A stretch of 64,000 nt of DNA from Nageia nagi (GCA_050084985.1 JBITNC010000001.1:91574001-91638000); one strand, 5' to 3'; shown: positions 47,440-58,365, counted from the stretch's first letter. Translations and numbers: made by a program. The notes: generated from the letters alone by a model not told the origin.

Positions 47440-48720
47440 GACTATTGCTCCTGTGGTGACCCGTGCGGTGAAAGAGTACATTGCTCGAGGAGGAGACATT
47501 TCCTGGCCTGATCTGGTCTACGTGAAGGAGACGTGACCTGCGTGGAGGAGGTACGCTACATGGAGGTGAAGGAGTATGTTGATCGTGGAGGAGACGTCTG
47601 CAGTGAGGGAGATCATGTGAAGTGGAGGTGGTCTGGTGAATCGCTGCTCGTGAAGGAGGAGGAGAAACCATTTACGTGGTCAGAAGTCACGCTACAGTGA
47701 TCATGCGAAGGAGTCGCATGACGTGCGCATGGAAAACCTTTCATAGTCTGCAGCTCACATGGTGAAGAAAAATGTTTCACATGGTGAAGAAAAATGTTTC
47801 ATGCGATGAAGGACAACATTTTGCGTGAAGGAAGATAACATTTCATGCAGAGGAGAAACGGTGGCCTACGCAGTAAAGGTGATGCGTTGCTCGCAGAGGT
47901 GCATTGCTCATGAGAAGAAGGTGTTGTGATGCTCATGTAAGGAGGAAAACATTTCGTACCTTGCGTGAAGGTGACTCATTACGCTATGAAGGACGTTCGT
48001 GTGCTATTTCATAACCTGGAAGCTGCTCGTAGAGGAGGAAACATGTGTGGGGTTTGGTGGTTCATGTTTGGCATTTGGTGGTTGTAAATCCTGCATTATT
48101 GAAGTTGTAGATTGTGATATACCAAAAGAAAAAAAAATATAGATCTTTGGGCTTAGAAAAGGGCTCAAAATGCCGATCAGGACTCTGGAGGTGCTCCTCG
48201 TAAGTGCAAATTCATGAGAAATTAATCAATACTGATCATGATCCGCACGGAGGTAAAGGAGATGAGCGAAGGAGATGAGCGTGAAGGCAGAAAGTAGAAG
48301 ACATTTGCATGGTAGAGGGCATGAAATAAACTTGTGTGGTGCATGGTGCATTTGGAAGAGCTCGCACGAAGGAGGTCTGCTCGCATGGAGGAGGTCAAAA
48401 GCTCGCACGAAGGAGGTCTACTATGCTACTCACTGCTTACGGAGGAGAAAATGCATGTTGTGATTCAAACGAAGGCTGCACACATGATCTACGTTTGGTG
48501 GCTCGTGCAGAGCTGGTCATAAGCTGGAGGAGCCCACGTGCTAATGGAACTGAAGGTGCTGGAGGACGTGGAAGAGAAACGTGCATTGCTGAAAGAGGTA
48601 GCTCACGTTTGATGTAAAAAGAGACCACATAATCTACAGAGGAACACCAGACCTGTGAAGGAGACCACGTAATCTGAAGGAGGCCATGTTAAAAAAAAAA
48701 ATAAGAGAAGCCTGTGTTGC
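47440..48720 (+). repeat. GA/GC-richer leader made of degenerate 'gtgaaggagga' repeats
   Basis: About 1.3 kb between the primer site and the ORF is markedly richer in G than the surroundings and is built of imperfect repeats around CGTGAAGGAGGAGA, GCTCGCACGAAGGAGGTC and similar (for example 48358-48420, where a 'gctcgcacgaaggaggtc' unit occurs twice). A 'catggtgaagaaaaatgtttca' type unit is duplicated near 47757-47800. No continuous frame runs through it. It is an untranslated leader, possibly with packaging or translation signals. Confidence 0.6.
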
Positions 48721-48889
48721 AGACTAAGAGACTAAGAGAACCTGTGTGTGTGTGGAAGAAACAGTGAGAGAAGCTGTTAGTGTAAAAAAAAAAAAGTGAC
48801 TATTTTTTTTCTCTGTTAGTATTTTGCAGCACTGTGTAAAACCAGAGAGTGTGTATTTTTTGCAATTTTTTGCATTTAAGCACTAAAGA

Positions 48890-50632
48890 ATGGCTTCCAA
48901 TAGCAACAACCCCTCATGGCCAATTCCTGAGTTCAATGGTGAAGAATATGAGTATTGGTCTATCAAAATGAAGACATTACTCATTGGCAAAGGTCTTTGG
49001 GACATCATCATTGAAGGCTATGAAGAACCTCCAAATTGGAACTTGCTTGAAGGAGAGGAGAAAAGAGAGAAGAAAGAGAAGCAATATGAAAATTGCTTAG
49101 CTCTTATGGATATTAGGAGAGGAATGAAACCAAATGTTTTACCTCTTATTGCAAAATGTAAAACAACCCAAATTACTTGGAAAGCATTAGAATATGCTTA
49201 TGGATGTAAGGAGGACTCCCATAAAGCCATAGATGACAATCATGGAGATTGTGTAAGCAAGGAGGAGCCTTCATTAGATTGGTCTTGTGATGATCCATGT
49301 CTTATGGAGGAGACATTTGAAGAGTGTTCATTAAAGACACCATTTCAGCCATATGATGATGAATGCTTTGTGGAAGAAGCATATTGTGAACCCATTCTTA
49401 TGATGGAGAATGAGGAGGAGTCAACCCAATGTTGGCAAGAGTTCTTTTTTGATAAAGAACAAGATGAAGACACCTTTGAGGAGGAGTGTTCCATGGCTGA
49501 AACTCACTCACATGGAGTGAATGAAGACAAGGCTCAAATCATATGTGATGATGATTCCATTGCTCAAGTTGATGGTGAAGACACCCAATGTGAAGATCAC
49601 CAAGAAGAAACTCTCAAGGAGGAGAGTGTATGTGAGAATCTTCTTCTTGTTGAGAAGAGAGGAGAAGATGAGGAATGCTTCATGGAGGAAGCACAACATG
49701 ATGATTGTCTTGTGAAGACAATATGGGATGATGATCTTAGAGAGGTCATTGATGAAGAAGAAATGGAGGCTATAAACTCCATGTTCATGCAAGAAGATCA
49801 CTCACCAAGAGTGAATGACAAAGTATATCTCAAGGAGGAGAGAAAGAATAGTGAGATAGTACTTTGTGAAGATGACTATCTCAAGGAAGAGATAGAAGAT
49901 AATGAGATAGCCATTGATGGACTTCATGGTGAAATGGAGGCATCAAAAGATCTTGAGAGTTGTCTCATAAAGGCAACAATATGCAAAGAGGAATCATGGG
50001 AATTCCTTATCATGAATGAAGAAATGATTACTTTAAAAGCAACATCAAAGGAAAGATTAATGTGGATATCTACTCACCAAAACATCATTAGAGGAAATGA
50101 TTTCTTATTTTTTGGCTTATTTGCTAATGCTACTAATGAATGTTTGCTGATTAGATGTGTGAAGGATAGGTTGAAGGCTATGGAGAATGGAGGAGAATGT
50201 CTTATCAAGGCATTACTTGAGGATTGCATCATGGAGACAACATTGAAGAGTCTTCCTTGGGAGAAGACATTGATGAAAAAAATGGGTCATATGGATCCAA
50301 ATGAAGAATGTAAAACCTTAGTTAGGTGTTATATTTGGAGTGATAATTTGTGTGAGGAGCAACTCAAAGTTGCATATGTAATTAGCCAATGTGTGGCTAT
50401 GTATTGTCTCAAAGTGTGTGTAGACATTTGTGAGAGAGTAGTGTGGTATAATGATTATTGTGAAATGATGAGAACATACTCATGTGGAGTATGCTATGAT
50501 GTAATGAATGCAAGAGCAAATGACTACTTGCAAACATGGTTTAAACACCATATAAAAAATGAGAGAGAGATGAAAGAATGGTTCAAACACCATTGTGAGA
50601 GAGATTGGTTCTTGAAAACCAATAGTTTATAG
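48890..50632 (+). CDS. Chimeric ORF: truncated copia Gag N-terminus joined to an acidic repetitive domain
   Basis: An uninterrupted 580-codon frame, the longest in the window. Residues 1 to about 110 are the start of a copia Gag: 'PIPEFNGEEYEYWSIKMKTL' (DUF4219-like), 'LWDIIIEGYEEP', and a UBN2-like helix around 'ITWKALEYAYGCKEDSHKAI'. The capsid domain then stops short. Residues about 115-400 are very acidic, with degenerate repeats of the form 'EEC(F/S)MEEA..DDCL' and 'LKEE...EI..(C/D)D'. Residues about 400-580 are Cys/Trp/Met-rich with two copies of a 'WFKHH..E' unit near the end. There is no zinc knuckle, protease or pol. It starts about 1.7 kb from the primer site, which is long for a leader. 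It may make a particle-interacting protein that helps mobilisation by a partner, or be a captured host fragment. No function is asserted. Confidence 0.75.
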   Translation: MASNSNNPSWPIPEFNGEEYEYWSIKMKTLLIGKGLWDIIIEGYEEPPNWNLLEGEEKREKKEKQYENCLALMDIRRGMKPNVLPLIAKCKTTQITWKALEYAYGCKEDSHKAIDDNHGDCVSKEEPSLDWSCDDPCLMEETFEECSLKTPFQPYDDECFVEEAYCEPILMMENEEESTQCWQEFFFDKEQDEDTFEEECSMAETHSHGVNEDKAQIICDDDSIAQVDGEDTQCEDHQEETLKEESVCENLLLVEKRGEDEECFMEEAQHDDCLVKTIWDDDLREVIDEEEMEAINSMFMQEDHSPRVNDKVYLKEERKNSEIVLCEDDYLKEEIEDNEIAIDGLHGEMEASKDLESCLIKATICKEESWEFLIMNEEMITLKATSKERLMWISTHQNIIRGNDFLFFGLFANATNECLLIRCVKDRLKAMENGGECLIKALLEDCIMETTLKSLPWEKTLMKKMGHMDPNEECKTLVRCYIWSDNLCEEQLKVAYVISQCVAMYCLKVCVDICERVVWYNDYCEMMRTYSCGVCYDVMNARANDYLQTWFKHHIKNEREMKEWFKHHCERDWFLKTNSL

Positions 50633-50900
50633 TATTAATGGAATACCACTACAAGAATGGTTTGAGTACCATGAAGAAGAGAGAATATGGTTGTTGAAGA
50701 CCATAAAGACTTTTGTTGAAGGGGGAGCTACTCAACAAAAGGAGGCACTCAATGAAGGAGCAACATCAACAACAATGAAGAAAACTCCATACAACAAATG
50801 GAAGGAGTGCCATCACTTATTTCTTGAAAAAATTGATTTTCTATTGTATGATTGGAGGAAACGAAAAAGGTTATGTTTCTTCCAACTTTGTAATGCTTAA
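50633..50900 (+). pseudogene. Likely frameshifted C-terminal extension of the chimeric ORF
   Basis: Just after the stop codon, in another frame, the sequence reads 'NGIPLQEWFEYHEEERIWLL' and stays open to 50900. The 'EWF.(H/Y)H.E.R.W.LKT' pattern repeats the end of the 580-codon frame ('EWFKHHCERDWFLKT'). A one-base change near 50630 would therefore have ended the protein early; family members may be about 90 residues longer. Confidence 0.5.
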
Positions 50901-50927
50901 GAACTCTTGCATGAGTTACTTAGCATT

Positions 50928-50938
50928 AAAGGGGAGAA
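50928..50938 (+). other. Polypurine tract of the non-autonomous element
   Basis: AAAGGGGAGAA immediately precedes the 3' LTR. Confidence 0.85.
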
Positions 50939-51232
50939 TGTTGGAATTATACCCTACATATCCCTAAGTCCTAAGTTAGTAGATTAATTAACTAGGATTA
51001 AGAGTATATTCCCTAAAGTATTTTCCTGAAATCTAAAGTCTAGGATTAAATATTTAGGGTATATTGTTATAACAAGTAATTGTCTTGTAGTTCACATAGG
51101 TGTGCTATTTGTGATATTTGTTATGGTGTGAGAATATTGCATCTCAACCATTTAGCTTGTCTTGTAATGGCTGACAAAGCCTATATATGTAACTCATTTT
51201 CATGAGTAAAATAGAACATTATAGTTCTCTCA
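50939..51232 (+). mobile_element. 3' LTR of the non-autonomous element
   Basis: 294 bp, two differences from the 5' LTR, followed directly by the target duplication CCTAT. Confidence 0.92.
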
Positions 51233-51237
51233 CCTAT

Positions 51238-51964
51238 ATTATTTTCTTTTGTATTTTATTTATTTGGTTTGATAAAGGAGTTGACCTTCTCTAGAGATAT
51301 TATTTCTAGGAATAAGAATCGCATCCTCCAGAATTACTACTGTGGCTTTGATATAAGGGTGTGTATTATCACATTCTAGTTAACACAAAGGATTGGATCA
51401 AATTTGGGATAAAGATGTATGGATATTTAATGAACTGGATTTATGCTTGACATCCTTTAGATCTATTTCTCTGGATCACAAAGAAGCATAATGTGGATGC
51501 CATGTAAATAGTCACCTCACTTTATACACATCATTTGTTAAGTAGTACTAAAGTAGATCGTATATAACATAAATGTCAAAGCATAACAAATTCTCAGATA
51601 GATGGCATTAAGAGACATCATTGTATTGTGTAATGTAGTTGATATATAGATAACCACCTATTAGAGATATATGATAATGGTTATTGTGTTGTGCTCTGCC
51701 TTTTATACCTATAAAACATAAAAGAGATTGAGAGCTGAATTTGAAATAATAATAATCATCTCAATAGAATTATATAAGAACATGCAATATTAATGATATT
51801 CACAATATAATTCTAGATATAAATATGATTAAGAGATATTAGTCTTGATTAGTACATGTTTAGCAAATGACTACCATATTAGTCTTGATATTATAGATAT
51901 TTTCATTATCTAAATAATATATTACTTAGATACGTAAAATATGAATTATTACTAAATAAGAAAC
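51238..51964. other. No gene recognised
   Basis: AT-rich flank between the young retroelement and the PPR fragments, with no open frame worth noting. Confidence 0.4.
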
Positions 51965-53770
51965 CATATTTAGTTGGCTATAGGAGGATATGCAATTCAT
52001 AGCTTGAACAAAGATGCACTTAAACTCTTTGATATAATTTATCAATTTGGAACAAACCCTTACAACATAAGTGATTCTTATTGTATTATTCCTAGAATGA
52101 ATAATCATACATGCATTGTTGACCTTCTTGGTCATCTAGGTTATTGTGAGGGACCTTTGAACTTCATTGCCAAAATTTCCATCAAACCTAAATTGAGTGT
52201 GTGAATGTGTCTACATGGTGCTTCTAAATTAAATATTATGGTTTTGAATACCTTGATAGATATGTGTGTAAAACGTAGAACAAACCTTTCCATTAGTATT
52301 CCTTGGATGAATCATTATACATGCATTGTTGACCCTCTTGGTCGTGCAAGCTATTATGAGCAAGGTTTCAACTTCAATATCAAAATACCCATACAAAGTG
52401 AATTGGGTATGTGGATGTGTCTACATGGTGCTTCTAAATCAAATGTTGTGGTTTTGAATGCACTAATAGACATGTATGTAAATTGTGGAATAATACACAA
52501 GGCTTGGGAATTGTTTGACAAGATGTATGATGCCAAAATAATTTAATCATTTGCAATAATTGGAGGATATGCAATTCATAGCTGCAACAAAGATACCCTT
52601 AAACATTTTAATATAAGTTACCACTTTGGAACAAACCCTTACAACATAAGCTTATTACATTGTACTTGGGATAAATCATTATACATACATTGTTGGCCTT
52701 CTTGTTCATGCAAGCTACTGTGAGGGAGCATTGAACTTCATTACCAAAATACCCATAAAACTTGAATTGGATGTGTGAATGTTTCTACTTTGTGCTTTTA
52801 AATCAAACATTATGGTTTTGAATGTCCTGATAGATATGTATGTAAAATGAGGAACAAACTCTTACAACATGAGCAACTCTTATTACATTATTGTTTGAGA
52901 TGAATCATTATATGTGCATTGTTGACCTTCTTGTCCGTGTAGGCTATCATGAGGAAGCTTTGAACTTCATTGCCAAAATACCCATAGTAAAACCTAAATT
53001 AGGTATGTGGATGTGTCTACTTGGTGCTTCTAAATCAAATATTGTGGTTTTGAATGCCCTCAAAGATATGTATGCAAAATATGGAGGAATACATAAGGTT
53101 TGAGAATTGTTTGATAAGATGCATGATGTCAACATAATTTTATGGTCTACAATGATTGAAGGATATGCAATTCATAACTACAACAAAGATGCCATGAAAC
53201 TCTTTGATATGATTAACCACTTTGGAACAAATCCATACAGCATGAACAACTCTTATTGTATTATTCTTGGGATGAATCATTATACATGCATTGTTGACCT
53301 TCTTAACCATGCATGCCATCATGAGGGAGATTTAACCTCACTATCAAAATACCCATAAAACCTAAATTGGGTGTGTGGATGTGTCTACTTGGTGCTTCTA
53401 AATCAAATGTTATGGTTTTGAATGCCCTGATAGACATGTATGTAAAATGTGGAATAAACCCTTACAACATGAATGACTCTTATTGCATTATTCTTGGGAT
53501 GAATCATTATACGTGCATTATTGATCATCTTGGTCATGCAAGATATCATGAGGGAGCTTTAAACTTTACTACCAAAATACCCATAAAACCTTAATTGGGT
53601 GTCTAAATATGTCTACTTGATGCTTCTAAATCAAGTGTTGTGGTTTTGAATGCCTTGATAGATATGTATGCAAAATGTGGAAGAATACGTAAGGCATGGA
53701 ATTGTTTGGCAAAATTCATGATGCAAAAATAGTTTCATGGTATGCAATGATTGCAAAAAATACACAAAAT
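51965..53770 (+). pseudogene. PPR (E/DYW-type) gene fragments amplified in tandem
   Basis: Blocks typical of plant pentatricopeptide-repeat proteins occur repeatedly: 'GGYAIHSLNKDALKLFD', 'NHYTCIVDLLGHA', 'EGALNFIAKIPIKP', 'MWMCLLGASKSNVVVLNALI' and 'DMYVKCG...AWELFDKM'. Such proteins bind organellar RNA in a sequence-specific way. The word GGATATGCAATTCATA occurs at 51986, 52565 and 53161, and a Thr-Asn-Pro-Tyr-Asn block at about 52050, 52275, 52629, 52853, 53224 and 53450. The sequence is thus a three-copy array of an approximately 590-bp unit, each holding a short (about 225 bp) and a long (about 355-370 bp) half. Stops and frame changes occur in every unit; no start codon or organelle transit peptide is seen. 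Confidence 0.75.
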
Positions 53771-54339
53771 GGGTTTTACGAAAAAGTCCCTATAGACTTT
53801 TATTCTAGAAGCACGATAATTGCTTGATAAGATACATATATGAATACTTAATGGGTGGTCTGCTTTGCTTTATCCTTTGATATGCTCTTCCTAATAGCCT
53901 CTACTCTGCTCTACTTAATCCCTTTGGTTTGACTCATCTCTCCAAGTGCTCTAAGCCCCTCGGTTCAAAATGGTATAACATAACTGCCACTTAAAACTTG
54001 TAACAAAGGTAGTTAAAAATAATCATACGAAAACTACTACTAAAACAAGTAACGAAGATGGTAAGAATTCGCCACAACAAAACCACCTCAAATTATCAAC
54101 CTTCAAAACCCTTTTTTAAATTAATAATTGATATATCCAAATAATGAAAAATTAATAAAAATGTAATCTTATTATAAAATTTAAAATAAATTTTTTATTT
54201 GAAATATATAATTTAACTTGATCTCAACCTACAAAGTTTAATTTATTGATGGAGACATCTAATTTAACATAGAGAAACTCATGAAATTAAGAATGTATCG
54301 TACTCACGAACACTTAAACAATTAACTCGTACATGAAAA
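53771..54339. other. No gene recognised
   Basis: AT-rich spacer between the PPR array and the first promoter-like module. Confidence 0.4.
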
Positions 54340-55130
54340 AGAACATGATTCAACCCCATAAAAAACATTGAAAAGATCATACTACATATTCCCAATCTAG
54401 ACTATTTTTGACTTTTCTGCCTCCCACCTCGCATAATGCTTTTTTTAATATTTTTTTAACTTTTGTGTCACGTGGACATTTTCTACGTGGGTCGAATTCT
54501 ATTTGTCCACGTAGGGAAGTGCATGCTCCATTATGTTGTTATCACATGGGCATGAAGGCTAAGCTTATCTGCAACAGAGTTTGTGACGTAATAGTGGATA
54601 TTGAAAAGACATAAAGCTCAGCGTTTTGATGTCTTCGCAGATAAGGGGAGGGGTTCACAGCTGCCTATTTAAGCGGAGAACATATCAGAAATTGTATGTA
54701 TGAGTTTTGCTGCAATGCTTAGTGTTTGCATCTGCACCTGCACGGATCAGTGTATCTCCCTCTGTTTCGGTACAGGCCAAGATGCAAACTTTTAGTGTTG
54801 TAGCACTTTCTCTGCCTTAGGGAAGAGTTTTAAGGAGGTGGATTCACAGTTCGACTCTGCTTTTGCTTATCAGATTGAAGTAATACTTACCGGTTATTTA
54901 GTTTTGTCAAAGTCTGTTTACAGTTTATTTCAGTATCGATGTCTTTGTATATAAGTTTGTGTGTAGATTGTTGTGATATACTCTTTATAGATGTTCACTG
55001 TAACCCATCACCCATTATAGATGTTCACTGTAACCCATCACCCACATCAGACTGATTGCTGGAAGCAGTTACAGCTATTTTACTTATATGAAAATGCATT
55101 CTTGAACTGTTTCCTTTCTGTCAAATTGTT
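54340..55130 (+). promoter_or_regulatory. Promoter-like module, copy 1 (G-box cluster, TATA box)
   Basis: This segment is repeated at 57575-58365 with high similarity over almost 800 bp. It holds a perfect G-box CACGTG (54469-54474), two more ACGT cores (54485-54488 and 54509-54512; ACGTGGACA and TGTCCACGT form an inverted pair), a GACGTAA word near 54585, and a TATA-like TATTTAAG (54666-54673). About 110 bp downstream an ATG at 54782 opens a frame ('MQTFSVVALSLP') broken after 12 codons. A 28-bp unit (TTATAGATGTTCACTGTAAC...) is duplicated near 54986-55041. A PPR fragment follows at 55160, so this may be the 5' region of a former PPR gene. Confidence 0.55.
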
Positions 55131-55149
55131 TACATTCCATTGTTTGACC

Positions 55150-55335
55150 ACAATTTCTGAGGCCCAGAAAACATGACTGCAATGATCGTAAGATATGCAA
55201 AAAAAAAATAGGGTTTTTTGAGAAGGCTTAAGAGTCTTCTAAGCATATGCGATTGTGAGGTGTAAGGTCAAGATCTGCAACCTTGGCTAGCATTCTTCCA
55301 ACCCTAAACTACTTTAAGAATATTATTTTTCAAAT
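55150..55335 (+). pseudogene. PPR fragment downstream of promoter copy 1
   Basis: Short blocks 'MTAMIVRYA', 'GFFEKA' and 'SATLASILPTLN' appear in shifting frames in the order of one PPR motif. A run of A (55197-55209) now breaks the frame. Too little remains to assign a subclass. Confidence 0.5.
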
Positions 55336-56240
55336 GATTTGGTTGGTTTATTTGGGCAAATGTTAACTGTCGTCTAATCTAATCAGAATAGATCGAGTGA
55401 CCTCCTCAAAATGCTTTGCCAGTGCAACAAACCAAATGATATAAATAATAATCAAACAAGTCAATCAAATTAGGTCAAACACAACGTAAAAGACATTTAA
55501 CTCCAATGCCTGATTTATTTGATGTAGGAGTCTATAAGCATATATTATGTGCATCAAAATTTAGTGTTTGATACTAAACAGAATTCTATATGGCATATAG
55601 AAATGGTTAAGAAAAATCTATAATATAAAAAGATGTAAGTCACATCAAGCTTTTCTTAGGTTTCTAGTCTAGATGTTTTTGAATGTTTAGTTGTACATTG
55701 CACAATTTATTAGTAATGATTAACTTCAAAATATAAACAGAAGAATGTTGGACCATAACTTCCATCGGATCTTTAGTCTTTATATCTCAAACCTAAAGTG
55801 CAAAAAAGTAAATCTTATTCTAATAAATTGTGCAATTTATATTAGTAATTATTGTGTAGGAGGGATTGGACAATAGGACATGGATGTTTTCATCAAAGAT
55901 TTTGTCCTCTTAAGATTTATATTTTTGAAGTTACATTTCTTATTTTTCATGTTTGCTTTTTTGGCTAACAATATGCTTGGTAATTGTACCTCCTAGAAAA
56001 TTTTAGTTTTATATTATGTACAAATTTTATGGCAATCTTGAATGATATAATCTCCTGTGAGTCTTTATTGAAAATAGACTTTTTTATACAAAAGATGCTA
56101 ATTTATATTCATTAATTTATAGATTTACATGATCTTTTATGGGATATGTACTTGATTTGGACTAACATGTGGAACATCATTGAAAGCTATAAAATTTGGG
56201 TTATTTGTGTGTAACTATCTCCACAAATAGATCACATATC
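55336..56240. other. No gene recognised
   Basis: AT-rich sequence between two PPR fragments; probably eroded intron or spacer. Confidence 0.4.
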
Positions 56241-56299
56241 AACATAATACCCCTTCTAAAAGATAATAAGTCTATTAGAGACTTTAAAGCAGATGTAAT

Positions 56300-56810
56300 T
56301 GTTAAGTGTAAAGCCAAACTCTACAACCTTTGGCAGCAATCATCTAGCATGTGGCACTTTAGGAGCTCTAGAAGAAGGTATGGAATTCCATCAAAGTGTG
56401 GTTGAAAATGGTTTTTTGTAAAATATTATGGTTGTAAATGCTCTAATAGCCATGTGTGCAAAATGTAGAAGAATACATACGATTTGCAAATTGTTTGATA
56501 AGATGCAGGATAAAAACACGATTTCATGGATTGCAATGATCATAGGATGTGCACAAAATGGGTTTTCTAAGGCCTTGGATATTTTTAAGGAAATGCAATT
56601 GTCAAGAGTAAAGCTGGATTCCATAAAATGGGTTTTTGAGAAGGCCTTGGATATTTTTAAGGAAATGCAATTGTTAGAGAAAAGCCAAATTTTGCAACCT
56701 ATACTAGGAGGTATGGAATCCATTAATAGAGTAGTTGAAAATTATTAGATATGTGTGCAAAATGTAGAAGAATATACAAGGCCCAAAAATTGTTTGACAA
56801 GTTTTCCATT
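56300..56810 (+). pseudogene. PPR fragment with an internal duplication
   Basis: One frame (with a stop near 56416) reads 'SVKPNSTTFGS', 'CGTLGALEEGMEFHQSVVEN', then 'VVNALIAMCAKC', 'CKLFDKMQDKNTISWIAMI' and 'GFSKALDIFKEMQLSRVK'. These are consecutive PPR helices of the PLS type. The 'KALDIFKEMQL' block is then repeated about 65-80 bp later by a local duplication (near 56562 and 56628). A further 'VQNVEEYT' remnant extends to about 56810. It is better preserved than the array at 51965 and probably comes from the same gene family. Confidence 0.75.
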
Positions 56811-57574
56811 TGAACGAGGTATTTTTTTGTTGTTAGAAGGGTTCTTGTTGTTACAGATAAGATACTCTTTAAGGATTTTTAGGATGTTGTGTGAACTCTT
56901 TCATCTTTAACATTAATGGCTTGTTGTTATCTGGACAAATATTTTATGTGGTATTGATGATTGATGAATTTAGTTTTTCCTTCAATTGCATAGCAAGAAG
57001 CCACAACAAAGTATGGCCAAAATGAACCTAGATGATCACCTTGAATACTTATTATGGGTGCAAGCAGAAGGCTCATGTCACCACTACAAAGGATACAATA
57101 TCAAAAGACCCATTCCTCTTGAATGATGTAGCTTGTGAACATTATAGAACATGACTTGTAGGCCTATAGAGGAGCACAACCATACTAAAATGATTTAATT
57201 AAATAAACCAATATTTATACCTTTGATTAATGAATTTGGATGGTGTCAACCTGCATAATTTAAAATATAGTCAATAATGTTCTTATAAAAATGAAGTACT
57301 TTTCTTTTTATATTGACAACTTTGTTATATTTATGTTAAATTCAATATTATGTTCATATCAAAAATGACTTTGAATTAAATATTTAATTTTTAAGAGAAA
57401 TGGAGGGAAAAATGCAAGAAGTTAATCAAAATGTAAAAGAGAGAGTTACATAAGATGAATGTCTACGATTTCAAATCGTAAATAGTACTTTGCAAAAAAT
57501 AGAAAATTTGTAGAATTGAAAATGTGTCACAATGATTAACTTGCTAAAAATTATAATGAAAATAAAAATAAAAA
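56811..57574. other. No gene recognised
   Basis: AT-rich spacer. Nothing coherent on either strand. Confidence 0.4.
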
Positions 57575-58365
57575 ATAATGGTTCAAACCCCAAAAAAAAA
57601 ACATTGAAATTGTAACGAACTACATATTCCCAATCTAATAAAAAAAATAAAAATAAAATAAAAAATTATCAAGGTCTCTACTGTTTTTGACTTTCCAACT
57701 CATTCCTCGCATAATGTTGTTTTAATTTCTAACTTTTGTGTCACGTGGACATTTTCTACGTGGGCAGAACTCTATTTGTCCACGTAGGCAATTCCACGCC
57801 ACATAATGTTGGAATCACATGGGCACGAAGGCTAAGCTTATCGGCAACAGACTTAGTGACGTAATAGTGGACGTTCAACAGACATAAAGCTCAGGGTTTT
57901 GATGTCTTCGCGGATAAGGGGAGGGCTTCACAGCTGCCTATTTGAGTGGAGAACATATCAGAAATTGCTGTATAAGATGTTGGGATTTGCTGCAATGCTT
58001 TGTGTTTGTATCTTCCTGTGTTTCGGTAAAGGCTAAGATGCAAACATTTAGTGTTGTAGCACTTTCTCTGCCTTGGGAAAGAGTTTTTAAGGAGGTGGAT
58101 TCACAGTTCGACTCTGCTTTCGCTTATGAGATTGAAGCAATATTTATGGGTTATTTAGTTTTGTCAAAGTCTGTTTACAATTGATTTCTGTATCGATGTC
58201 CTTGTAAATAAACTTTGTTTTGATATACTCTTTATAGATGTTCACTGGAACCCATCACCCACATCAGACTCATTGCTGGAAGCAGTTACAGCGATTTTCC
58301 AAGTATGAAAATGCATTCTTGAACTGTTTCCTTTCTATCAAATTGTTTACATTCCATTGTTTGCT
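57575..58365 (+). promoter_or_regulatory. Promoter-like module, copy 2
   Basis: Copy of 54340-55130. The G-box CACGTG is kept near 57742 and the flanking ACGT cores are kept. The TATA-like box has changed to TATTTGAG (57939-57946). The short frame starting ATG at 58038 is open for 49 codons here ('MQTFSVVALSLPWERVF' to 'KSVYN'), whereas copy 1 has a stop early in it. It carries only one copy of the 28-bp unit that is doubled in copy 1. No PPR sequence follows. Confidence 0.55.
58038..58184 (+). CDS. Small ORF in promoter copy 2, hypothetical
   Basis: 49 codons from ATG to TGA, lying about 95 bp downstream of the TATA-like box. A frame in register upstream (from 57942) lengthens it to 80 codons. 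The same frame is interrupted in copy 1, so there is no sign that the protein is conserved. It may simply be a 5'UTR or first-exon sequence of a former PPR gene. Confidence 0.25.
   Translation: MQTFSVVALSLPWERVFKEVDSQFDSAFAYEIEAIFMGYLVLSKSVYN

Larger units (their letters stand above)
46868..51232 (+). mobile_element. Non-autonomous copia-type LTR retrotransposon, 4,365 bp, young
   Basis: Two 294-bp LTRs (46868-47161 and 50939-51232) begin TGTTGGAATT and end TTCTCTCA. I count two differences between them, so it inserted recently compared with everything else here. CCTAT flanks both sides (46863-46867, 51233-51237). The primer binding site TGGTATCAGAGC (47164-47175) matches initiator Met tRNA and AAAGGGGAGAA (50928-50938) is the polypurine tract. 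There is no protease, integrase, RT or RNase H, so it depends on enzymes of an autonomous copia element. Unlike small TRIMs it contains a 1.3-kb GA-rich leader and a 580-codon open frame. Confidence 0.93.

Noticed and set aside
49508-49801. - strand frame of 97 codons inside the chimeric ORF
   Set aside because: It is the complement of an acidic repetitive coding sequence and arises from codon bias of the real + strand gene.
54340-58365. The duplicated module pair as two LTRs of one retrotransposon
   Set aside because: No TG...CA ends, primer binding site, polypurine tract or matching target duplication were found at the borders, and the interior shows PPR fragments instead of gag-pol.
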